64,000 nt of DNA from Listeria seeligeri serovar 1/2b str. SLCC3954 (GCF_000027145.1 NC_013891.1:1922001-1986000); one strand, 5' to 3'; numbered from the stretch's first letter, positions 27,155 to 36,854 are shown. The notes: generated from the sequence alone by a model not told the origin. Numbers and translations: made by a program.

Positions 27155-28282
27155 ATGGTGGGAATAATCAATTCATACATAGATAGTTTAGCTCTCTTTC
27201 TTGCTATCCTTTTTATCCAAGGAATGTCTTTTCGAAAAATCCGTCAATATCGTCCCAGTTGGTTCCATAATGCTAGCATGAAAAATTTTCTTTCCGTTTT
27301 ACTTGGGGTTTACTACGGGCTTGCAGGCGTTTATTTTATTTATCTAGGTGCTTTTGAAAATAGTCCAGTTGTCTTTACGAATATGCGGATTTTGATTTTA
27401 ATGCTTACTAGTGTCTTCGGTGGTCGCATACCACTTATTTGTGCTTATGTTGTTATGATGCTTGGTCGAATTAGTTTAAACGCCGACCCATCAATCACTG
27501 GCCGCTACATCATCTTAATGTCGCTAATTTTTGCCGCATGTTTACTCGTCACTTTTTGGAAAAAACAACGCTTCTCTAAATTTATTGCCTTATTAATTTT
27601 GTCTTTTCCAGCGCAACTTTATTATTTTATTAACAACTTTGATGGGGGACGTATTTTACAAGGATTTGAGATTGTCGAGTACCTATTTCTGTCCTTTGCT
27701 ACTGGTTTACTCGTGTTCTATGCTTGTAATTATATTGATAAAAGTAATTTAGTTATTCAAACTTTGACCGAAACTGCGATGACCGATAGTTTGACTAACC
27801 TACCTAATATGCGATTTTTCACCCAACAATTTGCTTGGATTTTTAATAAGTCATTAAAAAAGAAAGCCCCTTTATCCCTTTTTATCATTGATATTGATCA
27901 CTTTAAAGAGATTAATGATTTTCACGGACATCAAGCGGGTAATACTGTTTTGGCACAGTTTAGTAGCATTCTCAAAAACCGAACATTTCCGCCGCGCACA
28001 ATGTTTGCCCGAATTGGCGGGGAAGAATTCGCTGTTTTACTGCAAAATGTTGACGCCACACAAGCAGCATTAATTGCCGACCATATCCGTGAAGAAATTG
28101 AACACGCTAAATTTCCGTACACCCCTACTAGCGGCCAAGTAACTATCTCGATTGGTGTCGCCACTGCAAATTGCTCTTTCTCAACTACAGAATCTTTATT
28201 CGAAGCAGCCGATCAAGCACTTTATCAAGCAAAACAAAGCGGTCGTAACCAAATTTCTGTTCACCAAGGAGACGCGATATGA
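27155..28282 (+). CDS. dgcB: Membrane diguanylate cyclase DgcB (GGDEF)
   Basis: A 375-residue tandem paralogue of DgcA with the same layout: several membrane helices, then a GGDEF domain with ARIGGEEFAVLL near residue 288 and IIDIDHFKEINDFHGHQAGN upstream (substrate and metal binding). As in DgcA, the I-site position reads PPRT instead of RxxD. The start ATG at 27155 is ten bases from AAAAGGAG; a GTG at 27149 is an alternative. It ends in ATGA, overlapping the pssZ start by four bases. Confidence 0.92.
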   Translation: MVGIINSYIDSLALFLAILFIQGMSFRKIRQYRPSWFHNASMKNFLSVLLGVYYGLAGVYFIYLGAFENSPVVFTNMRILILMLTSVFGGRIPLICAYVVMMLGRISLNADPSITGRYIILMSLIFAACLLVTFWKKQRFSKFIALLILSFPAQLYYFINNFDGGRILQGFEIVEYLFLSFATGLLVFYACNYIDKSNLVIQTLTETAMTDSLTNLPNMRFFTQQFAWIFNKSLKKKAPLSLFIIDIDHFKEINDFHGHQAGNTVLAQFSSILKNRTFPPRTMFARIGGEEFAVLLQNVDATQAALIADHIREEIEHAKFPYTPTSGQVTISIGVATANCSFSTTESLFEAADQALYQAKQSGRNQISVHQGDAI

Positions 28283-29289
28283 AGCGACTAATAATTATCG
28301 TTACTTTCATTCTTCTAGTTAGTATAGGCTTATATTTTTTGTTTCAACAAGACTCACCCGCAAAGAAACAGCCAACCAAAACAAAAGAAACCACCCCAAC
28401 TTCAACCTCCGTTCAAAAATATGTCGAACAAAACTATACCGCCAAAAACGGCTTAATTATTAATTATAAAAATGCCAGCGAACCGCATTATTTGGCTGAG
28501 AGCATTGGGCTCTACATGGAATACCTAGTGGAAGTAAATGATAGCGCGAATTTTCAAAAGCAAGTCGATTTACTTCAGAAAAATTTTGTTACAAACGATC
28601 ATTTTATTAAATGGGAAGCAACTAAAAGCACTACTACCAACGCAATTGTCGATGATTTCCGCATAGCTGAATCATTAAATGACGCAAGCGAAAAATTCGA
28701 GCATCCCGCGTATAAAAAATTAGCAAATACACTTTTAACAAATACCCAAAAATATAGTTCTAAAAAAGAACTTCCGGTTGATTTCTACGACTTTGTTCAC
28801 CAAAAAACGGCCAACACACTACATTTAAGTTATCTGAACATCCCAGCTATGAAAAAGGCTAACTATCCAGAAAAGGCATATCAACCAATCCAAACAGTCC
28901 AAGCAACCCCCTTTTTTACAGAAGTATTTCAAAATGGTCAATTTCAATATGCCGACCCGCAGGAAGTCAACATGATTGATCAAATGCTCATTGCGATTGC
29001 ATATTATGAAAAAAACGGCTTTGTAGAGCCAAATTTCGATAATTTTTTACAAGCCGAACTAACTTCAAATGGGAAAATATATGCTCGCTATAATCGAAAA
29101 ACGAAAAAATCAACTTCTGAAAATGAATCTACCGCGGTTTACGCCTTTTTGACACAGTATTTTAACAAGACAAATCAACCTAAAAATGGTAAAATCACGA
29201 AAGGGTTATTGCAAAAAATGGATACGTCTAATCCTGAAACGACCCATTTTTTCGATTATATAAATAAAGAAATAACTCTCAAGAAATAA
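28279..29289 (+). CDS. pssZ: GH8-like glycosyl hydrolase of the exopolysaccharide system (PssZ)
   Basis: A 336-residue protein with an N-terminal signal anchor (residues 4-23) and a Thr/Lys-rich linker, followed by an (alpha/alpha) barrel resembling glycoside hydrolase family 8. The AESIGLYMEYLVEVND helix has the acidic residue expected of the general acid, and VDDFRIAESL the second acidic pair. In L. monocytogenes the gene at this place in the operon (lmo1913) was named pssZ and linked to breakdown of the Pss exopolysaccharide. It is translationally coupled to dgcB. The residue assignment is by eye and uncertain. Confidence 0.8.
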   Translation: MKRLIIIVTFILLVSIGLYFLFQQDSPAKKQPTKTKETTPTSTSVQKYVEQNYTAKNGLIINYKNASEPHYLAESIGLYMEYLVEVNDSANFQKQVDLLQKNFVTNDHFIKWEATKSTTTNAIVDDFRIAESLNDASEKFEHPAYKKLANTLLTNTQKYSSKKELPVDFYDFVHQKTANTLHLSYLNIPAMKKANYPEKAYQPIQTVQATPFFTEVFQNGQFQYADPQEVNMIDQMLIAIAYYEKNGFVEPNFDNFLQAELTSNGKIYARYNRKTKKSTSENESTAVYAFLTQYFNKTNQPKNGKITKGLLQKMDTSNPETTHFFDYINKEITLKK

Positions 29290-29307
29290 AGGAAAGAAGT
29301 TGGACAA

Positions 29308-30012
29308 ATGAATAAACCTTCTGTAAGTGAGATTATTGATCAAAACCTTTTTGATACAATATTTGAACCGATTGTTAAGGTAGAAAATACCCAAGTTTTC
29401 GGCTATGAATCACTCACCCGCTTACAAACAGATCACTGGAATGCTATTAGTGACTTTATCGAAGAAGCGGAACAGGATGGTATGCAAAAAGCATTTGAAC
29501 TGCTGACCATTCATAATGCAGTTAAATGCTTTCACAAAAACGGTGATACACCATTATTTGTCAATATTTCCTATGATACTTTTTTAGAAAATCGAGAAGA
29601 ACTTCAAGAAACTCTTCTTGATAACGGGAAAATAGTTTTTGAATTTTTGGAAACATCCAGACTACCTCAAGAACGAATGAACGACTTAGACGAGCAACTT
29701 CTTTTATTCCAGAAAAACCATAAAACTAAATTTGCTATTGATGATTTTGGTTCAGGTTATGCCGACTTGCACCGTGTATTTGCACACCATTCTGACTTTG
29801 TGAAAACGGATCGCTTATTGCTTCGTGATTTGTTTCAAAGTGATGGAAAAAAAATCTTCTTTGAGCAACTGAATAATTACGTCAAAAAACACCATAAATC
29901 CTTGATTGTCGAGGGAGTCGAAACAAAAGAACAACTAACATTTCTGCAAGACATTGGAATACCTTACGCACAAGGCTATTATTTTCATGAAGGTGATAAA
30001 AAGAAAATCTGA
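29308..30012 (+). CDS. pdeC: c-di-GMP phosphodiesterase PdeC (EAL domain)
   Basis: A 234-residue stand-alone EAL domain, hydrolysing c-di-GMP to pGpG. Catalytic positions are kept: ESL in place of EAL (near residue 32), the Asn of FVNIS, the Glu of FEFLETSR, the double Asp of IDDFGSGY (near 145), the Lys of VKTDR, the Glu of EGVETKEQ and the Gln of AQGYYFH. It ends the operon, so the same mRNA makes and degrades c-di-GMP. There is no sensor domain. Confidence 0.92.
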   Translation: MNKPSVSEIIDQNLFDTIFEPIVKVENTQVFGYESLTRLQTDHWNAISDFIEEAEQDGMQKAFELLTIHNAVKCFHKNGDTPLFVNISYDTFLENREELQETLLDNGKIVFEFLETSRLPQERMNDLDEQLLLFQKNHKTKFAIDDFGSGYADLHRVFAHHSDFVKTDRLLLRDLFQSDGKKIFFEQLNNYVKKHHKSLIVEGVETKEQLTFLQDIGIPYAQGYYFHEGDKKKI

Positions 30013-30036
30013 AAAATTTCAGGTTTTCTTTTTATT
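30002..30036 (+). terminator. Terminator of the dgcA-dgcB-pssZ-pdeC operon
   Basis: GAAAATCTGAA and TTCAGGTTTTC form a stem followed by TTTTTATTTT. It overlaps the pdeC stop codon. Confidence 0.85.
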
Positions 30037-30102
30037 TTGAATCAGTTGTTATTCTCATCCCTCACATGTAAAATAGATATGAAAACTAAAGGAGTGCTGA
30101 AA

Positions 30103-31746
30103 ATGACTTTAAAAACAGGTTTTGATTATTTGAACAATCCCCTTTTAAATAAAGGTACCGCTTTTTCTAAAGAAGAACGACTTACTTATCGCTTAAACGG
30201 ACTACTCCCGCCAATGATTGAAACACTTGAGCAGCAAGCCATTCGGGTAGAGCATCAAATAGAGCATTTAGAAACTGCCTTACATAAGCATCAATTATTA
30301 ACCAATTTATATAACGAAAACCGCACACTTTATTATTATGTTGTGACTAAAAATGTAACTGATTATTTACCACTTATTTATACGCCAACAATTGGAGACG
30401 CGGTAATCAATTATCATCAAGACTATAATTCTCCCGACGAAGCAATGTTTATCGATGCTTTTGCTCCTGAAACTTTGCATACTTCTTTGCAAAACTATGC
30501 AGAAAATAATCCAAACATTGATATGATTGTAATTACAGATGGTGAAGGTGTCCTTGGAATTGGTGATTGGGGAACAAATGGTGTCAAAATCGCCGTTGGA
30601 AAACTAGCTGTTTACACTGTTGCCGCCGGATTAGCACCTGACCGTGTGCTACCAGTCATTATTGATGCGGGAACTAGTAACAAGACGTTGCTTGATGATC
30701 CGCGTTATTTAGGGAACAAACGCCCCCGCTTATCTGAAGCAGAATATGATACTTTTATCGCTCAGTTTGTTGATGCCATGAAAGCAACTTTTCCAAAAGC
30801 AATTCTTCATTGGGAAGATTTTGGTCGAGCAAATGCAAGTCGGATATTGCAAAATTACCGCGATAAAATTTGTACATTTAATGACGATATTCAAGGTACG
30901 GGAGCAATGGTTGTTGCTGCTGTTCTCGCTACTATTAATGTTTCACATATTCCTTTGCATGACCAAAAAGTAATTATTTTCGGAGCTGGGACTGCAGGAA
31001 TCGGTATTGCAGACCAACTTAGCAGTGAACTAATGCGCGAAACTGGTCTCCCTTTTGAAGAAGCTAAGAAGCACTTTTATCTTGTAGATCGACATGGTTT
31101 AGTAGTAGATAATATGACCGACTTAACTACTGGGCAAAAAAAATATGCGCACGCTCATTCTGAATGGACTAACGTTAAAACTGAGACACTAGAACAGTTA
31201 GTAGAGGCCGTTCACCCGACCATGCTAATTGGCTGTTCCGGCGTAACGGGCGCCTTCAAAGAGAGCATCATTCGCAAAATGGCAGAGCACACAGATCGTC
31301 CAGCGATTTTACCTCTTTCTAATCCGACCAAACTCGCTGAAGCCACGGCCAAAGATTTGCTTAACTGGACGAATGGAAAGGCGCTCATCGTTACAGGAAG
31401 TCCATCTGCACCTGTGGGATTTGAAGGTATTACTTATGAAATCGGTCAAGCAAACAACGCACTCCTTTATCCTGGGCTTGGGCTTGGAGCACTTGTTACT
31501 CGTTCAAAATACATTACAGATGGAATGTTAGCCGCCGCATCAAAAGCAGTAGCAAATCAAGTCACAACAAACAGACCTGGCGCAGCTCTTTTGCCTCATG
31601 TCAGTACGCTTAGAGAAACATCGCGTCAAGTTGCCATTGCAGTTGCAAATCAAGCTATCCAAGAAGGCATCCAGCAAGTAGAGCTTAAAAACGTCACAAC
31701 TGCTGTTGAAAAAGAAATGTGGCAACCAGCCTACAAAGGAGTTTAG
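30103..31746 (+). CDS. malS: NAD-dependent malic / malolactic enzyme
   Basis: A 547-residue malic-enzyme family protein. The N-terminal domain carries LPLIYTPTIGDA (near residue 88) and ITDGEGVLGIGDWG, the metal-binding DFGRANA (near 243) and CTFNDDIQGTG (near 265). The Rossmann half has GAGTAGIGIAD near 293, and the C-terminal half has GQANNALLYPGLGLGALV near 450, which is close to lactobacillal malolactic enzymes. It therefore decarboxylates malate, to pyruvate or lactate; the two cannot be told apart by eye. The start at 30103 has AAAGGAG; a longer in-frame reading is not coding. It is two bases from the next gene. Confidence 0.88.
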   Translation: MTLKTGFDYLNNPLLNKGTAFSKEERLTYRLNGLLPPMIETLEQQAIRVEHQIEHLETALHKHQLLTNLYNENRTLYYYVVTKNVTDYLPLIYTPTIGDAVINYHQDYNSPDEAMFIDAFAPETLHTSLQNYAENNPNIDMIVITDGEGVLGIGDWGTNGVKIAVGKLAVYTVAAGLAPDRVLPVIIDAGTSNKTLLDDPRYLGNKRPRLSEAEYDTFIAQFVDAMKATFPKAILHWEDFGRANASRILQNYRDKICTFNDDIQGTGAMVVAAVLATINVSHIPLHDQKVIIFGAGTAGIGIADQLSSELMRETGLPFEEAKKHFYLVDRHGLVVDNMTDLTTGQKKYAHAHSEWTNVKTETLEQLVEAVHPTMLIGCSGVTGAFKESIIRKMAEHTDRPAILPLSNPTKLAEATAKDLLNWTNGKALIVTGSPSAPVGFEGITYEIGQANNALLYPGLGLGALVTRSKYITDGMLAAASKAVANQVTTNRPGAALLPHVSTLRETSRQVAIAVANQAIQEGIQQVELKNVTTAVEKEMWQPAYKGV

Positions 31747-31748
31747 TT

Positions 31749-32750
31749 ATGTTCTATAAAACCAAGCAGTCACTAGATCAACTAGTCCAAAATGGCTCCA
31801 CACCTGGAATTAGCTATCAAATCAAAACAAATGACATCGAAGAAAATTGGATACTAGGATTAAAGTCTGTTTTTCCAGAAGCAGAAATATTACCAAGAAC
31901 GACAGAAAATATATACGATATCGCTTCTTTAACCAAAGTGATTGCGACTACAACCCGAATTTTACAACTTGTCGAACAACAAAAATTTCGATTAGATGAT
32001 TTCGTCCAAACTTTTCTGCCCCAGTTCCGTTATGATAACGTAACTATTTTGCATTTACTTACACATAGCTCAGGTCTTGCACAAAACATTCCAAATTTTG
32101 AAATGCATTCAGCTCAGGACGTGATGCGTTATGTGTACGCCACACCACAAGAAGCCCCACCCGGCACAAATGTTACTTATGCAGACGCGAACTTTCTTTT
32201 ACTTGGCTATTTAATTAGTAAATTTGACGGTAATTATGAAGAAGCGATTCAAGCAAATATTCTTGATCCGCTCCAAATGACAAATTCTAGTTTTCATCCA
32301 CTTAATAAAAAACAAGTTATTCCAACTGAACTCGACCAAGCACGTGGTTTAATTCAAGGTGACGTACACGATTTCAAAGCATGGACTGCAAAATCAGGCA
32401 CAGGCCATGCCGGGCTTTTTAGTACTTTGGCCGATTTATCCAAGTTCCGAGATGCGCTTATACTAAAAAAGGGGTTGCCAATTTTGTCTGAACAAACACT
32501 AAAACTAATGCAAACCAATCATACTCCAGAGCTTAATCGTTCACGTGGACTTGGTTGGGATTTACGTGGTGATTCTGTTTTATATCACACCGGATTCACC
32601 GGAACATTCATGGTGCTCGATTTAAAACGACAAGCCAGTTTGATTGTCTTATCCAACCGAGTACATCCTAGCCGCGCTAACCCAAATTTTGTATTAAATA
32701 GAGATAGTATTGTCAATATTTTTTTAGAAGAAGTTACCACTAAAAAGTAA
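31749..32750 (+). CDS. Beta-lactamase-fold serine hydrolase
   Basis: A 333-residue class C beta-lactamase-like (serine hydrolase) protein without a signal peptide. The catalytic SLTK (S-x-x-K) is in DIASLTKVIATT near residue 60, YADANF takes the place of the usual YxN, and HTGFTGT is the KTG-like triad near residue 285. Cytosolic members act as peptidases or esterases. It overlaps nothing but starts two bases after malS, and GGAG in the malS 3' end serves as its SD. Real substrate unknown. Confidence 0.85.
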   Translation: MFYKTKQSLDQLVQNGSTPGISYQIKTNDIEENWILGLKSVFPEAEILPRTTENIYDIASLTKVIATTTRILQLVEQQKFRLDDFVQTFLPQFRYDNVTILHLLTHSSGLAQNIPNFEMHSAQDVMRYVYATPQEAPPGTNVTYADANFLLLGYLISKFDGNYEEAIQANILDPLQMTNSSFHPLNKKQVIPTELDQARGLIQGDVHDFKAWTAKSGTGHAGLFSTLADLSKFRDALILKKGLPILSEQTLKLMQTNHTPELNRSRGLGWDLRGDSVLYHTGFTGTFMVLDLKRQASLIVLSNRVHPSRANPNFVLNRDSIVNIFLEEVTTKK

Positions 32751-32780
32751 GCCTTACAAGCAAGTGAGGCTTACTTTTTT
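32749..32780 (+). terminator. Terminator after the malS operon
   Basis: AAGCCT and AGGCTT pair across an 11-base loop and are followed by ACTTTTTTTG. It overlaps the hydrolase stop codon. Confidence 0.85.
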
Positions 32781-32899
32781 TGACTTATAGCATCAATCCT
32801 TTTGTCCGCCCCATTTCACTCAAAAAAACTGTATTAACACAGCACGTGAAAGCCTTTTCTAGTTATATAAAAGAAATTTATTTTCTTTGCTATTTTATA

Positions 32900-32917
32900 T
32901 TGTTTTCGTTTTCACAA
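32900..32917. promoter_or_regulatory. Candidate Rex operator upstream of pflB
   Basis: TTGTTTTCGTTTTCACAA has the TTGT...ACAA ends and a perfect right half (TTTCACAA) of the Rex consensus TTGTGAA-N4-TTCACAA; the left half is poorer. It overlaps a TATATT -10-like sequence, the usual repression point. NADH-sensing Rex controls pfl genes in Firmicutes. Position is about 90 bp upstream of the pflB start. Confidence 0.5.
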
Positions 32918-33005
32918 AGGAGTATGCTTTTCTAGTAAAGAAAGATTCGCTAGATAGTAATCTGCTTTTAAGTGAAAAGAAGCACAATTGAAGGAGGAAA
33001 TTATA

Positions 33006-35285
33006 ATGACAAAAGCATGGGATGGTTTTAAAGGAACATCTTGGCAAGAAAACATCAGTGTAGGTGATTTCGTTCAAAACAACTACACTCCTTATGACGG
33101 TGATGAAAGTTTCTTAGAAAAGAGCACACCAAGAACAACTAAATTAAACGAAAAAATGAACAAATTAGTAGAAGAAATGGACGCAAAAGGTGGCGTTCTT
33201 GATATGGATAATTCTACTGTATCAAACGTTGCGTCTCATAAAGCTGGTTACGTAGACCAAGAAAATGAAGTAATCGTTGGTTTACAAACAGACAAACCTT
33301 TCAAATTAGCGTTTATGCCAAATGGTGGCCTTCGTACTGCTGAACAATGTTTAACAGACAATGGCTATACAATTGACCAAGAATTACATGATTTCTACAT
33401 CAAAAATCGCTCTACAGCCAATGATGGTATTTTCAGAGCTTACACAGATGACATCAAACGTGCTCGTCACTCTCATATCGTTAGTGGACTTCCTGATGCA
33501 TATTCTCGCGGAAGAATCATTGGTTTATACCAAAAACCTGCCCTTTACGGTGTGGATCGTTTAATAGCTGAAAAACAAAACGATTTGAAAAAAATCGCTA
33601 TTTCCTCCGATGAAAATATTCGTTTGCGTGAAGAAATCTGGTTACAAATCAAAGCACTTAAAGACTTGATTGTTTTAGGTAACGAATATGGCTTAGAACT
33701 TGGCCGTCCAGCTGAAAATGCAACAGAAGCAGTACAATGGACTTACATGGGCTACCTTGCTTCTATCAAACAAGCAAACGGTGCAGCAAGCTCATTCGGA
33801 CGTATTCCAATTTTCCTTGATATCTACATCCAACGTGATTTAGAAAAAGGAATTATTACTGAATTCGATGCGCAAGAATTAATCGAACAATTAACTTTAA
33901 AACTAAGAATGGTGCGTTTTGCTAGAACAGACGGCTACAACGAACTTTATGCTTCCAACCCAACATTCGTAACTACTTCTATGGCCGGAATGGGCGCAGA
34001 TGGTCGTCATCGTGTTACTAAAACAGATTACCGTTTCTTACACTGCCTAGATAATTTAGGTAACTCAGCTGAACCTAACTTAACGGTCCTTTGGGATGCT
34101 CGTTTACCAGAAAGCTTTAAAGAATATTGTATGAAAATGAGTGTTAAACATTCCTCTATTCAATACGAAAATGATAAATTAATGCAAGAAGAAGGCTATG
34201 GCGATATGCAATGTATCAGCTGTTGTGTTAGCCCACTAAACCCAGAAGCAGACAAAGACAAAGGCGAAACACACAACTTGCAATATTTTGGAGCTCGTGT
34301 AAACGTACTTAAATGTCTTCTTGGCGCAATTAACGGTGGTAAAGATGATCTTCATAAAAATCAAGTATTCAACGTGGTAGAACCAATCACTAGCGAATAC
34401 CTTGAATATGATGAAGTTCTAAACAAATTTGATAAATCTATGGACTGGTTAACAGACACTTACGTAGATGCAATGAACATCATTCACTATATGACTGACA
34501 AATACAACTACGAAAGCATGCAAATGGCATTCTTACCTTCTAAAGTAACAGCTAACATGGGCTTCGGAATTTGCGGCTTCGCGAATGTAGTTGATAGCTT
34601 AAGCGCAATTAAACACGCTAAAGTTAAAACAATCCGCGACGAAGATGGCTTTGTGTATGACTATGAAGTAGAAGGTGATTTCCCTCGTTACGGTGAAAAT
34701 GATGACCGTGCTGACGATATCGCTGTTATGGTTCTAAAAATGTTCAAAGACAAATTAGATTCCCATAAACTTTACAAAGATAGTGAAGCAACTGTATCTG
34801 TTCTAACAATTACTTCTAACGTTGCTTATTCAAAACAATGTGGTAACTCTCCAGTGCATAAAGGACCTGTATTTGACGAAAATGGCAAAATCATCAAAGA
34901 ACCAGAATTCTTCAGCCCAGGAGCAAATCCATCTAATAAAGCAAAAGGTGGTTTCTTAGATAACTTAGCAAGTCTTTCTAAATTACCATTCCACTATGCA
35001 AACGATGGTATTTCCCTAACTATCCAAGGCGCACCAAAAATGTTCGGTAAAACAACAGAAGAACAACACCATAACCTAGTTGGTATTCTAGATGGTTACT
35101 TCACAAAAGGCGGACAACACATTAACTTAAACGTCTTAAACCACGAAGAAGTTATCGAAAAAATCAAAGCTGGTATCCCGGTTATCTTACGTATCAGCGG
35201 CTACTGCTTAAACACCAAAGACCTTAACGAAGAACAAAAAATGGAACTTTGTCAAAGAATGTTCCATGAAAAATTAATTGGTTAA
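33006..35285 (+). CDS. pflB: Formate C-acetyltransferase (pyruvate formate-lyase)
   Basis: A 759-residue glycyl-radical enzyme that splits pyruvate into acetyl-CoA and formate in anaerobic fermentation. The active-site cysteine pair is Cys406-Cys407 (ISCCVSP) and the radical glycine is Gly732 in the ILRISGYC motif, 28 residues from the end as required. The start ATG at 33006 has AAGGAGG nine bases before. No activating enzyme (pflA) lies beside it, so activation must come from elsewhere. Strong promoter elements and a good terminator make it monocistronic. In L. monocytogenes EGD-e the homologue here is annotated pflA (lmo1917). Confidence 0.96.
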   Translation: MTKAWDGFKGTSWQENISVGDFVQNNYTPYDGDESFLEKSTPRTTKLNEKMNKLVEEMDAKGGVLDMDNSTVSNVASHKAGYVDQENEVIVGLQTDKPFKLAFMPNGGLRTAEQCLTDNGYTIDQELHDFYIKNRSTANDGIFRAYTDDIKRARHSHIVSGLPDAYSRGRIIGLYQKPALYGVDRLIAEKQNDLKKIAISSDENIRLREEIWLQIKALKDLIVLGNEYGLELGRPAENATEAVQWTYMGYLASIKQANGAASSFGRIPIFLDIYIQRDLEKGIITEFDAQELIEQLTLKLRMVRFARTDGYNELYASNPTFVTTSMAGMGADGRHRVTKTDYRFLHCLDNLGNSAEPNLTVLWDARLPESFKEYCMKMSVKHSSIQYENDKLMQEEGYGDMQCISCCVSPLNPEADKDKGETHNLQYFGARVNVLKCLLGAINGGKDDLHKNQVFNVVEPITSEYLEYDEVLNKFDKSMDWLTDTYVDAMNIIHYMTDKYNYESMQMAFLPSKVTANMGFGICGFANVVDSLSAIKHAKVKTIRDEDGFVYDYEVEGDFPRYGENDDRADDIAVMVLKMFKDKLDSHKLYKDSEATVSVLTITSNVAYSKQCGNSPVHKGPVFDENGKIIKEPEFFSPGANPSNKAKGGFLDNLASLSKLPFHYANDGISLTIQGAPKMFGKTTEEQHHNLVGILDGYFTKGGQHINLNVLNHEEVIEKIKAGIPVILRISGYCLNTKDLNEEQKMELCQRMFHEKLIG

Positions 35286-35310
35286 TACCAAAAAGTGAAT
35301 ATCAATACGA

Positions 35311-35345
35311 AAATGGATTTGGTTAAAAAACCAAATCCATTTTTT
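35311..35345 (+). terminator. Terminator after pflB
   Basis: AAAATGGATTTGG and CCAAATCCATTTTT form a perfect stem with loop TTAAAAAA, followed by more T's. Confidence 0.93.
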
Positions 35346-35397
35346 ATGCTAAAATACCATTTTCAACAAAGCTATTTAGCTATATAAAACTACATAA

Positions 35398-35403
35398 TAT
35401 AAT
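35398..35403 (+). promoter_or_regulatory. -10 element for the small holin-like ORF
   Basis: A perfect TATAAT lies after the pflB terminator and 49 bp before the GTG start of the mini-ORF. The position 17 bp upstream (TTTAGC at 35375-35380) is a poor -35. A transcript would have a leader of about 40 nt. Confidence 0.5.
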
Positions 35404-35451
35404 GATGTGCCATACAAGTTTTTTGAAAGATTATCTGGAGAGAGTAAATAT

Positions 35452-35553
35452 GTGACCGCTTTCGAGAGTCTTGCGGTTATGATTACTTTTGCACTCCTAA
35501 CCATAACATTTATAAACAGTAAAAATAACCAAAAATATGATACCTTATTTTAA
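35452..35553 (+). CDS. Putative holin-like type I toxin peptide (33 aa)
   Basis: A GTG-started ORF of 33 codons with GGAGAGAG upstream (11 to 7 bases). The predicted peptide begins VTAFESLAVMITFALLTI (residues 1-18), forms one membrane helix to about residue 22, and ends in a polar tail, INSKNNQKYDTLF. A short y/f-E-s/a-L-x-L/V-M-I-x-F start followed by a single helix is the pattern of the 'putative holin-like toxin' / TxpA-like peptides of Firmicutes, which are controlled by an antisense RNA. It is too short for usual gene calling. It lies alone between the pflB terminator and the convergent flavoprotein gene. No antisense RNA gene is proven. Confidence 0.55.
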   Translation: MTAFESLAVMITFALLTITFINSKNNQKYDTLF

Positions 35554-35591
35554 ACTAAGTTAGCAATAACTGCATATATTTTCTTAAATAC

Positions 35592-36854
35592 TCACCTCAA
35601 AACCTCCGCCGCATAAGCTCCTGCTGTATGTCCGGTCACTAAAGCACAGGTAATATTATAACCACCAGTGTAACCATTAATATCCAATATTTCCCCGCAG
35701 AAAAATAATCCGTCCATCAACTTAGACTCCATCTCTTTCGGTTTAATTTCCTTTACAGAAACTCCTCCGCCAGTGACAAAGGCCTTTTCAAAATCAAGTG
35801 TGCCATTCACTTCAAAAGTAAAATCTTTGAGTAGATGGATAAACTGTTCGATTTTTTTCGGGCTTACTTGTTTATACTCTGCTGTTTCATCCAATTCCGC
35901 TTTTTCTAGCAAGAATAGCAACATCTTTTCTTGTAACAAGGTACTAAGTGAGTTTTTAAGAGCTTTTTTCGGGTTCTCCTCAAGCAATTGATAGACATCT
36001 TTTGAAAGTTCACTAACCGAGATACCCGGGAACAAGTCTAAACGCATTTTCACGGAACCTGCACCGGTTTTCTTTAATTCTCGCAAAACAAACATGCTAC
36101 ATCTTAGTGCAGCAGGACCAGAAACGCCAAAATGCGTAAAAATCATATCCATTTGATGGGTGATGATCGGCTTTCCTTTTGCATTTAAAACAGCTAGTTC
36201 CACATTTCGAAGCGAAGTTCCTTGCAACACTTTTTGTTTAATAAAGGGTTCGCTTGAAGTAATTGGAACTTCGGTTGGATAAAGTTCTGTAATTGTATGT
36301 CCCGCTTTTTTTGCCCATGCATAGCCGTCACCAGTAGATCCTGTCCGTGGTACTGATTTCCCGCCAACAGCCACAATTACTGCATTTGTAGAGATTTCTT
36401 GACCGTCTTTTAAAGTAACGCCGACTACTTTACCATCAGCGTAATTAACTTGTTTCACAGCTGTTTGCATGTAAATTTTTACCCCTAGTTTTTCCATCCG
36501 CGCAATCATTGCTTCTGCGACCGAGCGTGCGCTATTAGATACGGGAAACATTCGACCGTGATCTTCTTCTTTTAACGCAACACCAAGGTTCTCAAAAAAG
36601 CGAATGATGTCCTCATTATCAAACGCATGGAACGCACTATATAAAAATCGACCATTACCAGGAATATGTTTAATGATTTCTTCTGCTGGTCTACGGTTCG
36701 TCACATTACACCGACCACCGCCAGACATAATTAGTTTACGACCTAATTTCGGTCCTTTTTCAATTAATAATACTCGTTTATTTTTTTCGGCTGCGCTAAT
36801 TGCCGCCATTAAGCCAGATGGGCCACCGCCGATTACAATTACATCAAAATCCAT
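35592..36854 (-). CDS. HI0933/YhiN-family FAD-dependent flavoprotein
   Basis: A 420-residue protein with an N-terminal FAD-binding [15 protein letters not shown] (residues 8-22), [10 protein letters not shown] near residue 45, [21 protein letters not shown] near 165 (written here in part) and a C-terminal [16 protein letters not shown] near 390. The family (BaiN/YhiN/YtfP) includes proteins reported as NAD(P)H-dependent flavin oxidoreductases, and a role in rRNA or tRNA modification has been proposed; none can be confirmed here. The gene ends only 39 bp from the toxin-like ORF on the other strand. Confidence 0.85.
   Translation of the reverse strand: MDFDVIVIGGGPSGLMAAISAAEKNKRVLLIEKGPKLGRKLIMSGGGRCNVTNRRPAEEIIKHIPGNGRFLYSAFHAFDNEDIIRFFENLGVALKEEDHGRMFPVSNSARSVAEAMIARMEKLGVKIYMQTAVKQVNYADGKVVGVTLKDGQEISTNAVIVAVGGKSVPRTGSTGDGYAWAKKAGHTITELYPTEVPITSSEPFIKQKVLQGTSLRNVELAVLNAKGKPIITHQMDMIFTHFGVSGPAALRCSMFVLRELKKTGAGSVKMRLDLFPGISVSELSKDVYQLLEENPKKALKNSLSTLLQEKMLLFLLEKAELDETAEYKQVSPKKIEQFIHLLKDFTFEVNGTLDFEKAFVTGGGVSVKEIKPKEMESKLMDGLFFCGEILDINGYTGGYNITCALVTGHTAGAYAAEVLR

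Noticed and set aside
32830-32860. cre site upstream of pflB (GTGAAAGCCTTTTCTA)
   Set aside because: The central CG of the CcpA consensus is CC and the flanks match poorly.
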